Assembly: GCA_020073105.1 (NCBI GenBank)
Contig: JAIQFW010000029.1
Location: 1 to 52,677, forward strand
Reading direction: 5' to 3'
Origin: Terriglobia bacterium
Lineage (GTDB): Bacteria > Acidobacteriota > Terriglobia > Terriglobales > Acidobacteriaceae
DNA: 52,677 nucleotides
In this document: piece by piece, positions 10,669 through 19,250 of the stretch
How positions within the stretch are numbered: the stretch's first letter is position 1
Layout of the letters: every line of letters begins with the position of its first letter
Made by a program: the position numbers and the translations under genes
The notes under the pieces: model-generated
The model's input: the letters and a program-made list of their open reading frames with translations, nothing else
Databases searched by the model: none
What the model was told of the DNA's origin: nothing

Positions 10669-12171
10669 TCACTTCAGCCGGATGCCGCCGACGACCGTCT
10701 GCATGTTCACGCCATTGCTGCTGTCCATCCAGGCGGCAATGAAGTTTGAAGCGGCCCAGGTATTGCCCGTGCGGTTCCCCATCCAGCCCGGGTAACCGCT
10801 GTTATTCGGATCGGAAAATGCTGTTGTTAGCTGAATGTTCGGCGCGAAGCTTTGACCGCCGTCGGTTGAGATTGCGGCAAACGCCTGATAGTCGATATTT
10901 GCCGGATCGTTGCGCCGGTCCAGCCAGCTCACTCCGATCAAACCTGTCGGGCTTACAGAGAGCCACGGAAAGAACTGGTCGTGAGTTTGTTTGGGGGCAA
11001 CTGGCACCGGTTTCGACCAAGTGGCCCCACCATCACTTGAACGTATTATGTCTACCTGCACGTAGGAGCCGGTCCAGTTGTAGAACGCGACGTACAGGTT
11101 CCCAGTATGAGGGCCGAGGCTATTGTCGACACCAATTACTGGGTAATTAGTCACGCTCACGTTCGTATTAGGTAAATACGTAGACATAAGCGTCGCGGTT
11201 GTCATTAATCGTGGCTTAGACCATGTACTGCCGCCATCGCTAGATTTTGAGAACAGCATATAGGCGCGGTGGTCATTACAAGCATTAGGGCCAGTATTGC
11301 AATACATCCAAGTAAGGTACACAGTTCCATCTTTGCCGACGGCCATGTTCGTATAGTAGTCAAGTGCTGGAAAAACCTGTACTCCAGCAACGACCACGTC
11401 GTGCCACCGGTTTCCGCCGTCGCTGGAGTGAGAGACGACGACTTCATCGTACTGCTGGGAGTCCCCGCCAACCACAACTCCTGAAACGTAAACATCATTC
11501 AGATGTGGGCTTTGCAAATTCGTATCAATCGTTAGCCATGTATCTCCGGTAAAACTTATGCCGCCACGTGCGGGCACATGCAGTGCCACTGCTGGCGGGC
11601 TCCAGTGCACACCATCTGCACTCTTTTCGAATCCTACGAACCCGTTATTGCCAGTCTCACTATCTGCATAGTCCCCCGCAATATACGCGACGCCGTTGCT
11701 GTCATACGCAACTGACGCATCGGGGCCAACGGGCCAAAATACATAATCGTGGGTAATGATGCTATCCAAGCACTTGACACTCCAAGTCGAGCCACCATCC
11801 CGCGAAACATGAAACCCCAATTCGGATGGGAAGGTACAGTTGAAATCCCTACTGCCCACAAGAATGTGTTTATGATCCGTAGGGTCAATGACAACAGTCG
11901 CATCAGCCACCTCGAACCCTCCCTCCGACGCCTGAGTTGGAACAAAGATGCATGGCGATGGGGAACAGGAGATCACATTGGTCACGTCGCGAGTGCGAGC
12001 AGCAGCATGAAGCCGAAGGATTTCTGGCTCAATCGCGCGCATCCATTGCACCCGCGATGCACCCGACCGCTCTTGCGGCGTATTGATTGACTGACCTGCC
12101 GCCTTCACGAAGACGATGCAACCCAAGACCAGGCCAAGACTGACGGCGAGAATTTTTGAAACCAACTTCAT
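10669..12171 (-). CDS. exported BNR/Asp-box repeat protein (intact paralogue)
   Basis: 500 residues with a signal peptide (KILAVSLGLVLGCIVFVKAAG). Asp-box turns are SRDGGSTWSVKC, SADGVHWSPP, SSDGGNRWHDV, SSDGGSTWSKP, SSDGGATWSKP and STDGGQSFAP, consistent with a six-bladed sialidase-like propeller. It shares long near-identical blocks with the downstream gene, such as HDQFFPWLSVSPTGL, VSWLDRRNDPAN, QAFAAISTDGG and the end VVGGIRLK. The pair is a tandem duplication. No sialidase catalytic set (Arg triad, Tyr/Glu) could be confirmed by eye, so it is called by fold only. Its stop TGA overlaps a GTG of the next ORF, suggesting coupling. Confidence 0.85.
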   Translation of the reverse strand: MKLVSKILAVSLGLVLGCIVFVKAAGQSINTPQERSGASRVQWMRAIEPEILRLHAAARTRDVTNVISCSPSPCIFVPTQASEGGFEVADATVVIDPTDHKHILVGSRDFNCTFPSELGFHVSRDGGSTWSVKCLDSIITHDYVFWPVGPDASVAYDSNGVAYIAGDYADSETGNNGFVGFEKSADGVHWSPPAVALHVPARGGISFTGDTWLTIDTNLQSPHLNDVYVSGVVVGGDSQQYDEVVVSHSSDGGNRWHDVVVAGVQVFPALDYYTNMAVGKDGTVYLTWMYCNTGPNACNDHRAYMLFSKSSDGGSTWSKPRLMTTATLMSTYLPNTNVSVTNYPVIGVDNSLGPHTGNLYVAFYNWTGSYVQVDIIRSSDGGATWSKPVPVAPKQTHDQFFPWLSVSPTGLIGVSWLDRRNDPANIDYQAFAAISTDGGQSFAPNIQLTTAFSDPNNSGYPGWMGNRTGNTWAASNFIAAWMDSSNGVNMQTVVGGIRLK

Positions 12172-12486
12172 ATAGCTGCAGGCAGAACAAGCAAAGAGGA
12201 GAAACGAAGCGACGGCATGGCAGGCCTCCAGAGCGAGGAAGTGAACTGCACCCGGGGTCTACTGCGGCAATGCGGTTATGAACGGTATCACAACCCTGCA
12301 GGGATTCAAAGGACTAAAATCTGACTTCATTCTCGGGGTGGCCACGAGGACGGATAGCCCACGTTTCGTGAGTCGGTATAACTCTTGATTAAAGAGTGGT
12401 TAGTTTCAATCATTGTGGCAGTGTCCGCCGAGCACCGCGAGGGGTGGGCCTGCCCGCAAGCTGGGGCGGGGCACCTTCGGTGATGC
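12172..12486. other. gene-free stretch between BNR genes
   Basis: No ORF here reads like protein. Next to the stop of the 1066-residue gene the words GGGCACC and GGGGTGCC can pair across about 20 bases (12471-12507), a possible transcript end. The promoter for the BNR pair should lie here, but I cannot point to clear -10/-35 boxes. Confidence 0.35.
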
Positions 12487-15400
12487 TTACCGTCCCTTCG
12501 GGGTGCCGCATGATGGCGCGGACGTGATCTGTCCCGCCACCGGCAGCGCCGCCAGGCTGTTCTTCTTCAGCAGTTCGTTGACCGGACTGATCTTCTTCTC
12601 ATTCACCTCTCGCCATTCACCCACCCGTTTGGTCAGCGTCTGACACGACTGCTCGACGGCGTCTTGCAACGGAGCCGCTGGGCGCGCGTCGCCGCTTTCG
12701 ACCATCGATGCAAGCCGCGCTAGTTCCCGGTTGATCGGGCCCATCCCAAACTCGGTCGGCTTCCCATCGTCAATCTCTGCGACTTGGTCGTCGAGCGACT
12801 TGAGCGCGTCCGCCACGTCCTTCATCGCAGAGTTCGTGCCGACCGACTTCTGCCGCTCGGAGATCGCATCTCGCAAAGCAACAATCTGCTTGTCTCCGTC
12901 GTAGCTGGCTGCCATCTGGGCGGAAATGTTCTTTTGCGTTGCCAGTTGCTGCTCGAGATCAGCCTGGGAAGCATGCACGCGCGGGTGCAGCGTGATCGAC
13001 AGCGGCTGCCGGTATTCTTTGCCGCCGACCTGCAACACCACCGAGTACTGGCCAGGCACGATATATGCCCCTACCGGCTGATCGCGGGGAAATTCTCCCG
13101 GGACCGCGTGCTCGGACAGGGTGTACTCGAAGTAAGCCAGCCTTTCGTTGAAGTAACCGTAACGCAACGTTTTGGGCGGGGGATAGTGCAGGTCCCACAC
13201 GAAGCGGTTGAGCCCCCCATGGGTCGAAAGCACCGGTTGCGGAGCAAACCAGTACTCAGGAGCATTGGGCGGCGCCGGATCATAGGGAGCCGGCACGGTG
13301 GAGAACTCGCGGACCGGATTATTCTGCGAGTCGTAGATTGAAAGTTTGATGTCTCCGCTTGCCGGCGATTTGAGGAAATAATTGACGATGGCGCCATCGG
13401 GCGGATTCTGTCCCACAGGTGTTCCAGGGGGCAAGGGTGTGTCCTGGTCCATGTCCCAGCGGGTGCGAACCGCAGGCGAGGGCGTAAGCAGAGTTACGTC
13501 GGTTTGCAGCAACTTGGCATCGAACTGGCGCAGCGGGGAAATGTCGTCAAGGATCCACAGCGCGCGGCCAAACGTCGAAATCGCGAGGTCGTTGCCGTGG
13601 ACATCGATATCGGTTACCGGTGAAATGGGAAGATTGAGCTGCAAGCTTTGCCAATGATCGCCGTCATCGAATGAAACGTAGGCGCCATTGGTCGTGCCGG
13701 CAAAAAGCATTCCCTTGCGCACGGGGTCTTCACGCACCACGCGTGCTGTCCCCGTGCCGGATAGGCCAGTAGTGATCGCCTCCCAATGTTGCCCGAAATC
13801 ACGCGTGCGATAGATAAAAGGACGCAGGTCCAGCCTTACCTGGACCACCGCATACGCGGTCGCAGCGTCGTGGCGCGAGGCTTCCACGATCACCATGGTG
13901 GCGCGCTCAGGCAAGCCAGGAATCGTCACGTTGCTCCAGCTTTTACCGTCTTTCGTGACCTGAATCATGCCGTTTCCCGTGCCCGCCCAGATCACTCCCG
14001 CCTTCACCGGGGATAACGACATCGTATTAATGACGGCAAGGCGAGCATCGACCTTCTTCCGTTTCTCCTCTCCCGTCTTCTTGGCCGCCTCGGTTGGCTG
14101 GGTGAGGTCGGGGCTGATCTCCTTCCAAGTCACCCCGCCGTCCCTTGAGGTCAGAACGTACTGTGCGCCTATGTACAGCGCATGCGGGTCCTGCGGAGAG
14201 AAATAGATCGGCACCATGTTCGCCGTCCGGTATTTCGGTGTGCGAACGAACAGATGCGTGATTTGTTTCGTGGTCTTGTCGTAGCGCAGGACGCTCCCGT
14301 ACCACCCGCCGGTATAGATGTAATTTTGGTTTAAGGGATCGGCAGCGATGTAGGCGAACTCAAAGCCGCCAATCGGCGCCCAATCGCGGTAGCTGATTTG
14401 ACCGAAGTCGCTGCGGCTGGGAACGCCCGCGGTGCCGCTGTCCTGCTGCGCTCCAAAGACGCGATAGGGAAATTGATTGTCGGTACTGACATGGTAAAAC
14501 TGTCCGGTCGGCTGGTTGTACCAGGAACTCCAGGTAGCGCCGCCATTGACGCTGATCACAGCTCCCTGATCGACTCCGGCAATTATGTACTGCGGGTTGA
14601 GGGGATTGATCCAGAGCACGTGATAGTCGTCACCGCTGGGCGCACCTTGCCAGGCTTCAAAGGTGCGGCCGCCGTCGGCCGAGCGATAGAGCGAAGTCTG
14701 TTCGACGTAGAGGATGTCGGCGTTCTTCGGATCAATGGTAACTCCGGTGATGTAGCCACTGCTGAAGATACGCGGGTCGGTGGTGCTTTTCTGCCAGGTT
14801 GCGCCACCATCCTCCGAGCGATACAACCCCTGCTTCGCGTCAGCGTACACTCGCATCCCATTCGTGCCGGGTGCGACTGCCAGACCGAGCCGGCTCATGG
14901 GATCGGTGGGCAGCCCCTTACCCTCGACCGGGGTCCAGGTGCTACCTTCGTCCGTCGATTTGTAGATTGCCGCATCCTGCTCTTTTTTCTCTTCTTCGGG
15001 GGGAGCAAACGGGTCCACCGGGCGCCGCCAGAGAGCGGCATACACAATGCTGGGATTGCTGGGATCGGCCTGAAGATCAACAACCCCGGTTTCCGTGTCC
15101 TTGAAAAGCACCTTCTGCCAGTTCTTCCCGCCATCCACCGTCTTGTAAACACCGCGCTCGACGCCCGAAGTGCGGTCACCAAGAGCGCCGACCAGAACGA
15201 CGTCAGGGTTGCGCGGGTCCACGATCATCGCCGGGATGATGTGCGTCTCCGGCAATCCGACGTTGCTCCAGGTAGCTCCGGCATCGGTCGATTTGTAGAC
15301 GCCGTCCCCTTGAGTTTGCTCTCCGGTCCCGACGTAAACCACGTTGGGATTGGAGGGTGAAACCACGACCGCACCGATTGAGGCTACCCGCTGGCTGTCA

Positions 15401-15687
15401 AAGATCGGCTTCCAGACGCGGCCGGCGTCCTCGCTCTTCCACACCCCGCCACCCGGGGTGCCGATGTAATACACGTTCGGCTGAGTGGGGATTCCGCACA
15501 CTGAGGTGACGCGACCGGCGCGGAATGGCCCGATCAGCCGCCAGCGCATGGCATCAAGCAGGCCCGGAGTGATCTCCTGGGCATGACTGGAACTCGCGAC
15601 GATAACCAGGGTCAAAGCGAGGCTGAAGATCGCTGCGAACTTGTGAAGCAGGCGGAGTCCGCACATTGTTATGTCTATTTTCATCAT
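12487..15687 (-). CDS. exported sortilin/VPS10-like BNR propeller protein, 1066 residues
   Basis: A signal peptide (FAAIFSLALTLVIVASSSHA) leads into EITPGLLDAMRWRLIGPFRAG, the typical opening of large secreted BNR proteins. Residues 40-700 form Asp-box repeats: WKSEDAGRVWKPI, YKSTDAGATWSNV, YKTVDGGKNWQKV, YKSTDEGSTWTPV, YRSEDGGATWQKS, YRSADGGRTFEAW and TSRDGGVTWKEI. After ALWILDDISPLRQFDA comes a C-terminal beta-sandwich region with a TRWDMDQDTPLPPGTPVGQN segment. A helical coiled stretch closes the protein. Such proteins are annotated as glycosyl hydrolase BNR repeat or sortilin-like, and their biochemical role is unknown. A TATACT at 15706-15711 lies at a promoter-like distance upstream. 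Alternative start ATG 15666. Confidence 0.88.
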   Translation of the reverse strand: MMKIDITMCGLRLLHKFAAIFSLALTLVIVASSSHAQEITPGLLDAMRWRLIGPFRAGRVTSVCGIPTQPNVYYIGTPGGGVWKSEDAGRVWKPIFDSQRVASIGAVVVSPSNPNVVYVGTGEQTQGDGVYKSTDAGATWSNVGLPETHIIPAMIVDPRNPDVVLVGALGDRTSGVERGVYKTVDGGKNWQKVLFKDTETGVVDLQADPSNPSIVYAALWRRPVDPFAPPEEEKKEQDAAIYKSTDEGSTWTPVEGKGLPTDPMSRLGLAVAPGTNGMRVYADAKQGLYRSEDGGATWQKSTTDPRIFSSGYITGVTIDPKNADILYVEQTSLYRSADGGRTFEAWQGAPSGDDYHVLWINPLNPQYIIAGVDQGAVISVNGGATWSSWYNQPTGQFYHVSTDNQFPYRVFGAQQDSGTAGVPSRSDFGQISYRDWAPIGGFEFAYIAADPLNQNYIYTGGWYGSVLRYDKTTKQITHLFVRTPKYRTANMVPIYFSPQDPHALYIGAQYVLTSRDGGVTWKEISPDLTQPTEAAKKTGEEKRKKVDARLAVINTMSLSPVKAGVIWAGTGNGMIQVTKDGKSWSNVTIPGLPERATMVIVEASRHDAATAYAVVQVRLDLRPFIYRTRDFGQHWEAITTGLSGTGTARVVREDPVRKGMLFAGTTNGAYVSFDDGDHWQSLQLNLPISPVTDIDVHGNDLAISTFGRALWILDDISPLRQFDAKLLQTDVTLLTPSPAVRTRWDMDQDTPLPPGTPVGQNPPDGAIVNYFLKSPASGDIKLSIYDSQNNPVREFSTVPAPYDPAPPNAPEYWFAPQPVLSTHGGLNRFVWDLHYPPPKTLRYGYFNERLAYFEYTLSEHAVPGEFPRDQPVGAYIVPGQYSVVLQVGGKEYRQPLSITLHPRVHASQADLEQQLATQKNISAQMAASYDGDKQIVALRDAISERQKSVGTNSAMKDVADALKSLDDQVAEIDDGKPTEFGMGPINRELARLASMVESGDARPAAPLQDAVEQSCQTLTKRVGEWREVNEKKISPVNELLKKNSLAALPVAGQITSAPSCGTPKGR

Positions 15688-15803
15688 GGTCTTATCCGGG
15701 GCGGCAGTATAGCATTTCGCGAGCTTCGGCTCTTCCTGCTACCGGGCCCTGCGTGGCGGATCTGACTGCTGTTTGTCGAGCAGGGAGCTCTCTTAGGAAG
15801 GGA

Positions 15804-16595
15804 TCAAGGGTGTGCAGGTTCTGGGCGTATCGGCTCTGCGGTTGCTCCCAAGACCTTACCCTGGTGGGGCTCCTGGACGAAGGCCACGAGTCGCAGATTG
15901 CGAGGATCCAGACCAGGGTTCAGTTTCAAGTGGACATCCTGCGCAAACGCTTGGCCCTGACGGATGATCCCGAGCTTTGACATATTGATGGCCACGGCCA
16001 CGTGGGCCAGAGTACGTCCGGCATTCTCGCCGCGCGCGACGTGGGATTGGGCACGGTTGAGAGCGACCACGACATAGACTTCCGCTTGATCATGCGACAA
16101 GGCGGCCGCCTCCAGATGAGTCTGCAGGGCGCCGGTGGGATCCAAAGAGATTGCAGAGAGACGGACAGGGATCTTGGGTGCGCCTAGGGCTTTGGCGAAT
16201 GCTCTGTCGGCCTGTCCTCGGTCGCTGCCCACAAATTCACTCGCCCCATCAACCAGCATTTGAGGGGTGTAGGGGCCGTCCAGCCCGAAACGTTCGGCGT
16301 AGATGCTCTGGCGGTCGCTGTAGAAGTGGGAGGAATAGGGATCTTGCCAGCCAATGTGGTTCCAGTAGTCGACGTGCTCGCTGAGAACAATCATTTCGGC
16401 ACCGGGCACGGGTTGGCGGTCCAGGGTCTGAAGAAACGCATCGGCTGGAGGACAGCTGGAACATCCCTCGGAAGTGAATAGCTCGACCAGGACCGGCACG
16501 CGGACTGCGGGGTTGGCCGGTCTTGCCAAGGGCTGCGTCCAGAAAGCCAGTCCGGCTATGACAAGAGGGACACCAAGAATGAGCGCGCTCTTCAT
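15804..16595 (-). CDS. DUF1223 (thioredoxin-like) exported protein
   Basis: DUF1223 proteins have a thioredoxin-like fold and an N-terminal signal. Here VPVLVELFTSEGCSSCPPAD carries the conserved CSSCPPAD motif. VLSEHVDYWNHIGWQDPYSS, YTPQMLVDG and a C-terminal beta domain follow. I start at ATG 16595 (MKSALILGVPLVIAGLAFW, membrane signal); the longer ORF to 16733 adds 46 basic residues unlike a signal peptide. About 263 residues. Function is uncharacterised, perhaps redox-related given the Cys pair. It is divergent from the receiver-like gene that starts at 16914. Confidence 0.8.
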   Translation of the reverse strand: MKSALILGVPLVIAGLAFWTQPLARPANPAVRVPVLVELFTSEGCSSCPPADAFLQTLDRQPVPGAEMIVLSEHVDYWNHIGWQDPYSSHFYSDRQSIYAERFGLDGPYTPQMLVDGASEFVGSDRGQADRAFAKALGAPKIPVRLSAISLDPTGALQTHLEAAALSHDQAEVYVVVALNRAQSHVARGENAGRTLAHVAVAINMSKLGIIRQGQAFAQDVHLKLNPGLDPRNLRLVAFVQEPHQGKVLGATAEPIRPEPAHP

Positions 16596-16831
16596 AAGAA
16601 TGTTGCGGACACCTGGCCGCAGTAAGTAGATGCGTGTCCGGGGCGAAAGTTGCGCGGGCCTTGTACCTCGGGACGTCTGCGGCTGCGAACTCAACCACAA
16701 CTTCTTCCACAGGGGTGATCGGGTACCCGGCAAATTTTACAGAAACTTAACAAAACCGAAACCCACCCGAAACCATACTTGCATATCGTCAGGGTTGCGT
16801 CAGCAATTTGGTTTTCTACCACGTGGAAAGG

Positions 16832-16869
16832 CCGGGGGCTGGGATGCCCTTCTGGCTCCCGGTTTTGTT
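16832..16869 (+). terminator. terminator-like hairpin in the leader of the receiver-like gene
   Basis: CCGGGGGC (16832-16839) can pair with GCTCCCGG (16855-16862), followed by TTTTGTT. It lies about 50 bases before ATG 16914, and the gene on its left is divergent. It would therefore act inside a leader, as an attenuator, not at a gene end. A second GC hairpin, GGCGGCTCGCCGCC, follows near 16880. Confidence 0.35.
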
Positions 16870-16913
16870 ACAACGCGGCGGCTCGCCGCCTTACATCGGT
16901 TGTGAGGTAGGTT

Positions 16914-17369
16914 ATGACCCATCTATACAGAGACCAGCGAAGGGTCTTGTTGATCGACGAAAATCCCCGCAAACTCAATCTGCGCGCAGGCATTTTGCGG
17001 AATCATGAGGTCGAGGTCCACACCGCAAGCGGGCTGGCAGAAGCCGCGCGCCTCTGGACGATAATTCCTTACGATTTGGTATTGCTGGCGGCGCCGGAAA
17101 ACTCGGGGGAGGCCGTTGAGGCCACTGAGCAGATCCGGAAGAGCAAACCACGCCAGCGGGTTGGCCTGTTGGTCGGTCCCCCAGCCTACATTCGAGAGGT
17201 GGGCCAGACAGCGAAAAAGTGCATCGTGAGGGATTCGCCGAACCCGCCCGTCCAGGTTGTCACCGAAGCTGTGCCGGCGCCCCAATGGCGGGAGATGGTC
17301 CATAAAGTGGTGAGTGACTGGTATACGCGGCAGGGCGCGTTTCTCGGATCGGGGAAGGCAGCGAGCTAG
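16914..17369 (+). CDS. degenerate receiver-domain protein lacking the phospho-acceptor Asp
   Basis: 151 residues forming a single CheY-like fold: VLLIDENPRKLNLRAGIL (strand 1 with the acidic pair replaced by DEN), HEVEVHTASGLAEAARLW, then YDLVLLAAPENSGEAVEATE. In ordinary receivers strand 3 ends DLVLLD, where D is phosphorylated; here the position is Ala. The C-terminal 60 residues are not an effector domain I recognise. A pseudo-receiver could act as a phosphorylation-independent adaptor. The stop overlaps by four bases the stop of the convergent permease gene. Start ATG 16914 is preceded by a GAGGTAGGTT site. Confidence 0.65.
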   Translation: MTHLYRDQRRVLLIDENPRKLNLRAGILRNHEVEVHTASGLAEAARLWTIIPYDLVLLAAPENSGEAVEATEQIRKSKPRQRVGLLVGPPAYIREVGQTAKKCIVRDSPNPPVQVVTEAVPAPQWREMVHKVVSDWYTRQGAFLGSGKAAS

Positions 17370-18793
17370 CCGGCTGCCGGTGCTTTCCGCCGACTCCGCT
17401 TCCAGTACAAATATCCCGGCACGCCCATCAGCACGATGGCTGTCCCCCAGAAGGCTTCGGTGGGCCGGGTAATGAGAGTGTTTAAAGTCCACGCCGCGCC
17501 AACCAGAACATAAATTCCCGGCAGCCACGGGTACCCCGCACAGCGATAAGGACGTGGAATGTCTGGGCGCTTCCAGCGCAGAATGAAGAGTCCGATCACG
17601 GTCAGCGTATAAGACAGCACCATTCCGTAAATAACGTAAGTGTACAGCTGGTCGTAGCGGCCGCTGAGGGTCAGGAACGCCGCCCAGAATCCCTGCCCGA
17701 TCAGGCTGAAGGCTGGAGTGCGCCATCTCGGGTGGACGACCGCCATGCGCCTGAAGAAAACACCGTCCTGCGCCATCGCGAGATAGACCCGCGCTCCCGA
17801 TAGCGTACAGGTGGCTGCGGCACTGAAACAAGAAATAGCGATCGTGGCCGAAAGCCAGACCGCAGCACCCGGCGAGAACAGTGCAGCTGCGGCAGCGTGC
17901 GCGATGGTCTCATGCTTTGCGACTTCGCTCAGCGGCATGGCATACACGTAGGTCAGGTTCATCGCCATGTAGATCAAGCCGACCACCACGATGCCCAGCA
18001 CCATCGCCAGCGGCACGTTGCGACGCGGTTCCTTGACTTCGCCCGCAACCCAGGTGATGTAGACCCATCCGTCGTAGGCCCAGAAGACGGCGATGAGACC
18101 GATTCCCATCGCGGAGATAAATTGCTCCGGGCCCAGCCCCATAGTCAGGCTTACACCGTGCGGACTGAAGTTGGACCAATGGCCCTTGCCGATGGCGAAT
18201 CCCAGAACCACGAATGCTGCCATGGCCGCGAATTTTGTCCAGGTGGAGAGGTTTTGCAGCAGCGCTCCCCAGCGCAGTCCGATCACGTTGACGTAGGTGA
18301 GCAGGACAATCAGAAACAGACCGACAAGGTGGGCCCGGGTCAGAGTAATGCCCAGCATCGAGAACACAACGTGCTCTTGGGAAATCAGCGGAATGATCTG
18401 GCCCATGTAGGCGGCCGAGGCTACGGCAAGGGCGGCGATGGTTCCGCCGTTCGCGACTGCAAACAGCATCCATCCATAGAGGAACGCCACCAGGTCGCCG
18501 TAGGCTTCGCGCAGGTACACGTATTGTCCTCCGGAATCGGGAAACATCGAGCCCAGTTCGGCGAAGGCCACACAGCCAAAGAGCGAGATCACGCCTCCCA
18601 ACACCCAGACGCCGAGGAACAGGACGGGCTGAGGCAACGGGCCTGCAATGTCTTTCGCGGTCAGAAAAATGGATGAGCCGATGATGCCGCTGACCAGAAG
18701 CAGTACTGAATCCAAGAGCGAGAGGCCACGGATCAGGGTGGGTTGATCGGCGGATTTCGTGACGGAGGGCGGGGGCGCGGCGGGCGACTCCAT
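17366..18793 (-). CDS. APC-family amino-acid permease
   Basis: 475 residues with about 12 transmembrane helices. The APC-superfamily signature is at helix 1 (SGIIGSSIFLTAKDIAG). GLPxxGGxYVYLREAYG-type helix 2-3 sequence follows (SGGQYVYLREAYGDLVAFLY), then YDGWVYITWVAGEVKEPRRN, the consensus loop after helix 6. It most resembles the LAT/heteromeric-transporter-like group, which exchanges or imports amino acids across the inner membrane; the substrate is not predictable. Start ATG 18793 lies four bases after the stop of a 55-residue zinc-ribbon ORF, so the two are probably cotranscribed. Confidence 0.9.
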   Translation of the reverse strand: MESPAAPPPSVTKSADQPTLIRGLSLLDSVLLLVSGIIGSSIFLTAKDIAGPLPQPVLFLGVWVLGGVISLFGCVAFAELGSMFPDSGGQYVYLREAYGDLVAFLYGWMLFAVANGGTIAALAVASAAYMGQIIPLISQEHVVFSMLGITLTRAHLVGLFLIVLLTYVNVIGLRWGALLQNLSTWTKFAAMAAFVVLGFAIGKGHWSNFSPHGVSLTMGLGPEQFISAMGIGLIAVFWAYDGWVYITWVAGEVKEPRRNVPLAMVLGIVVVGLIYMAMNLTYVYAMPLSEVAKHETIAHAAAAALFSPGAAVWLSATIAISCFSAAATCTLSGARVYLAMAQDGVFFRRMAVVHPRWRTPAFSLIGQGFWAAFLTLSGRYDQLYTYVIYGMVLSYTLTVIGLFILRWKRPDIPRPYRCAGYPWLPGIYVLVGAAWTLNTLITRPTEAFWGTAIVLMGVPGYLYWKRSRRKAPAAG

Positions 18794-18796
18794 CGG

Positions 18797-18964
18797 TCAC
18801 CCGATTCCCAGTTCGTCCGGAGATTCCAGAGGCGTGCCACAGCGACGACAGATAACAGCGGAGCAGTCGCCGCAGATAAGCGGGTCGGGGACCTCTGCGG
18901 CGCACTTCGGGCAGTAGAAGACGTCGGGCACCGCTTCAGCCGGCGGCTGCGGATTTGAAGCCAT
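18797..18964 (-). CDS. small zinc-ribbon protein, 55 residues
   Basis: A short ORF directly upstream of the permease (stop to start spacing three bases). It reads MASNPQPPAEAVPDVFYCPK, then CAAEVPDPLICGDCSAV and ICRRCGTPLESPDE. The Cys spacing CxxC-x10-CxxC-x4-CxxC gives six cysteines, enough for one zinc ribbon plus a spare knuckle. There is no membrane segment. No strong Shine-Dalgarno is seen upstream of ATG 18964. Coupling to the permease suggests a regulatory or assembly role, but that is inference from position only. Confidence 0.65.
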   Translation of the reverse strand: MASNPQPPAEAVPDVFYCPKCAAEVPDPLICGDCSAVICRRCGTPLESPDELGIG

Positions 18965-19069
18965 GAGGAAGGGAAATGTAGCACACTTGCAGGGCAGCCG
19001 TCCGTACGACTTCGTTCAGGGTGTTTTATCCCTTTCCTGACTAACATTTCCGGGCTCCGGCGACCAGCG

Positions 19070-19109
19070 CACCCGGCCCCTACCCGGCCCCTACCCGGCC
19101 CAGAGGCGG
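19070..19109. repeat. short GC-rich direct repeats
   Basis: CCCGGCCCCTA occurs three times in tandem, with variants CCCGGCCCAG and GGCGGCCCAGG just after. It lies in the 285-base stretch between the zinc-ribbon gene and the next plus-strand gene. No other feature is clear there. Confidence 0.6.
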
Positions 19110-19250
19110 CCCAGGGGCGGCTGGAAATCAGTCGCCAGAAGGAAATCTTTTACAAATCTCTGACACAGAGGGAGCGCGGCCGGACTAGATTGTTTGCGCC
19201 GTAAATCAGAGCTTTAGGTGGTCAAGAAACCAATCCTAGGAGGACGCAGC

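Noticed and set aside
19070-19109. CRISPR-like repeat array
   Set aside because: The 11-base GC repeats are contiguous with no spacers and there are no cas genes.
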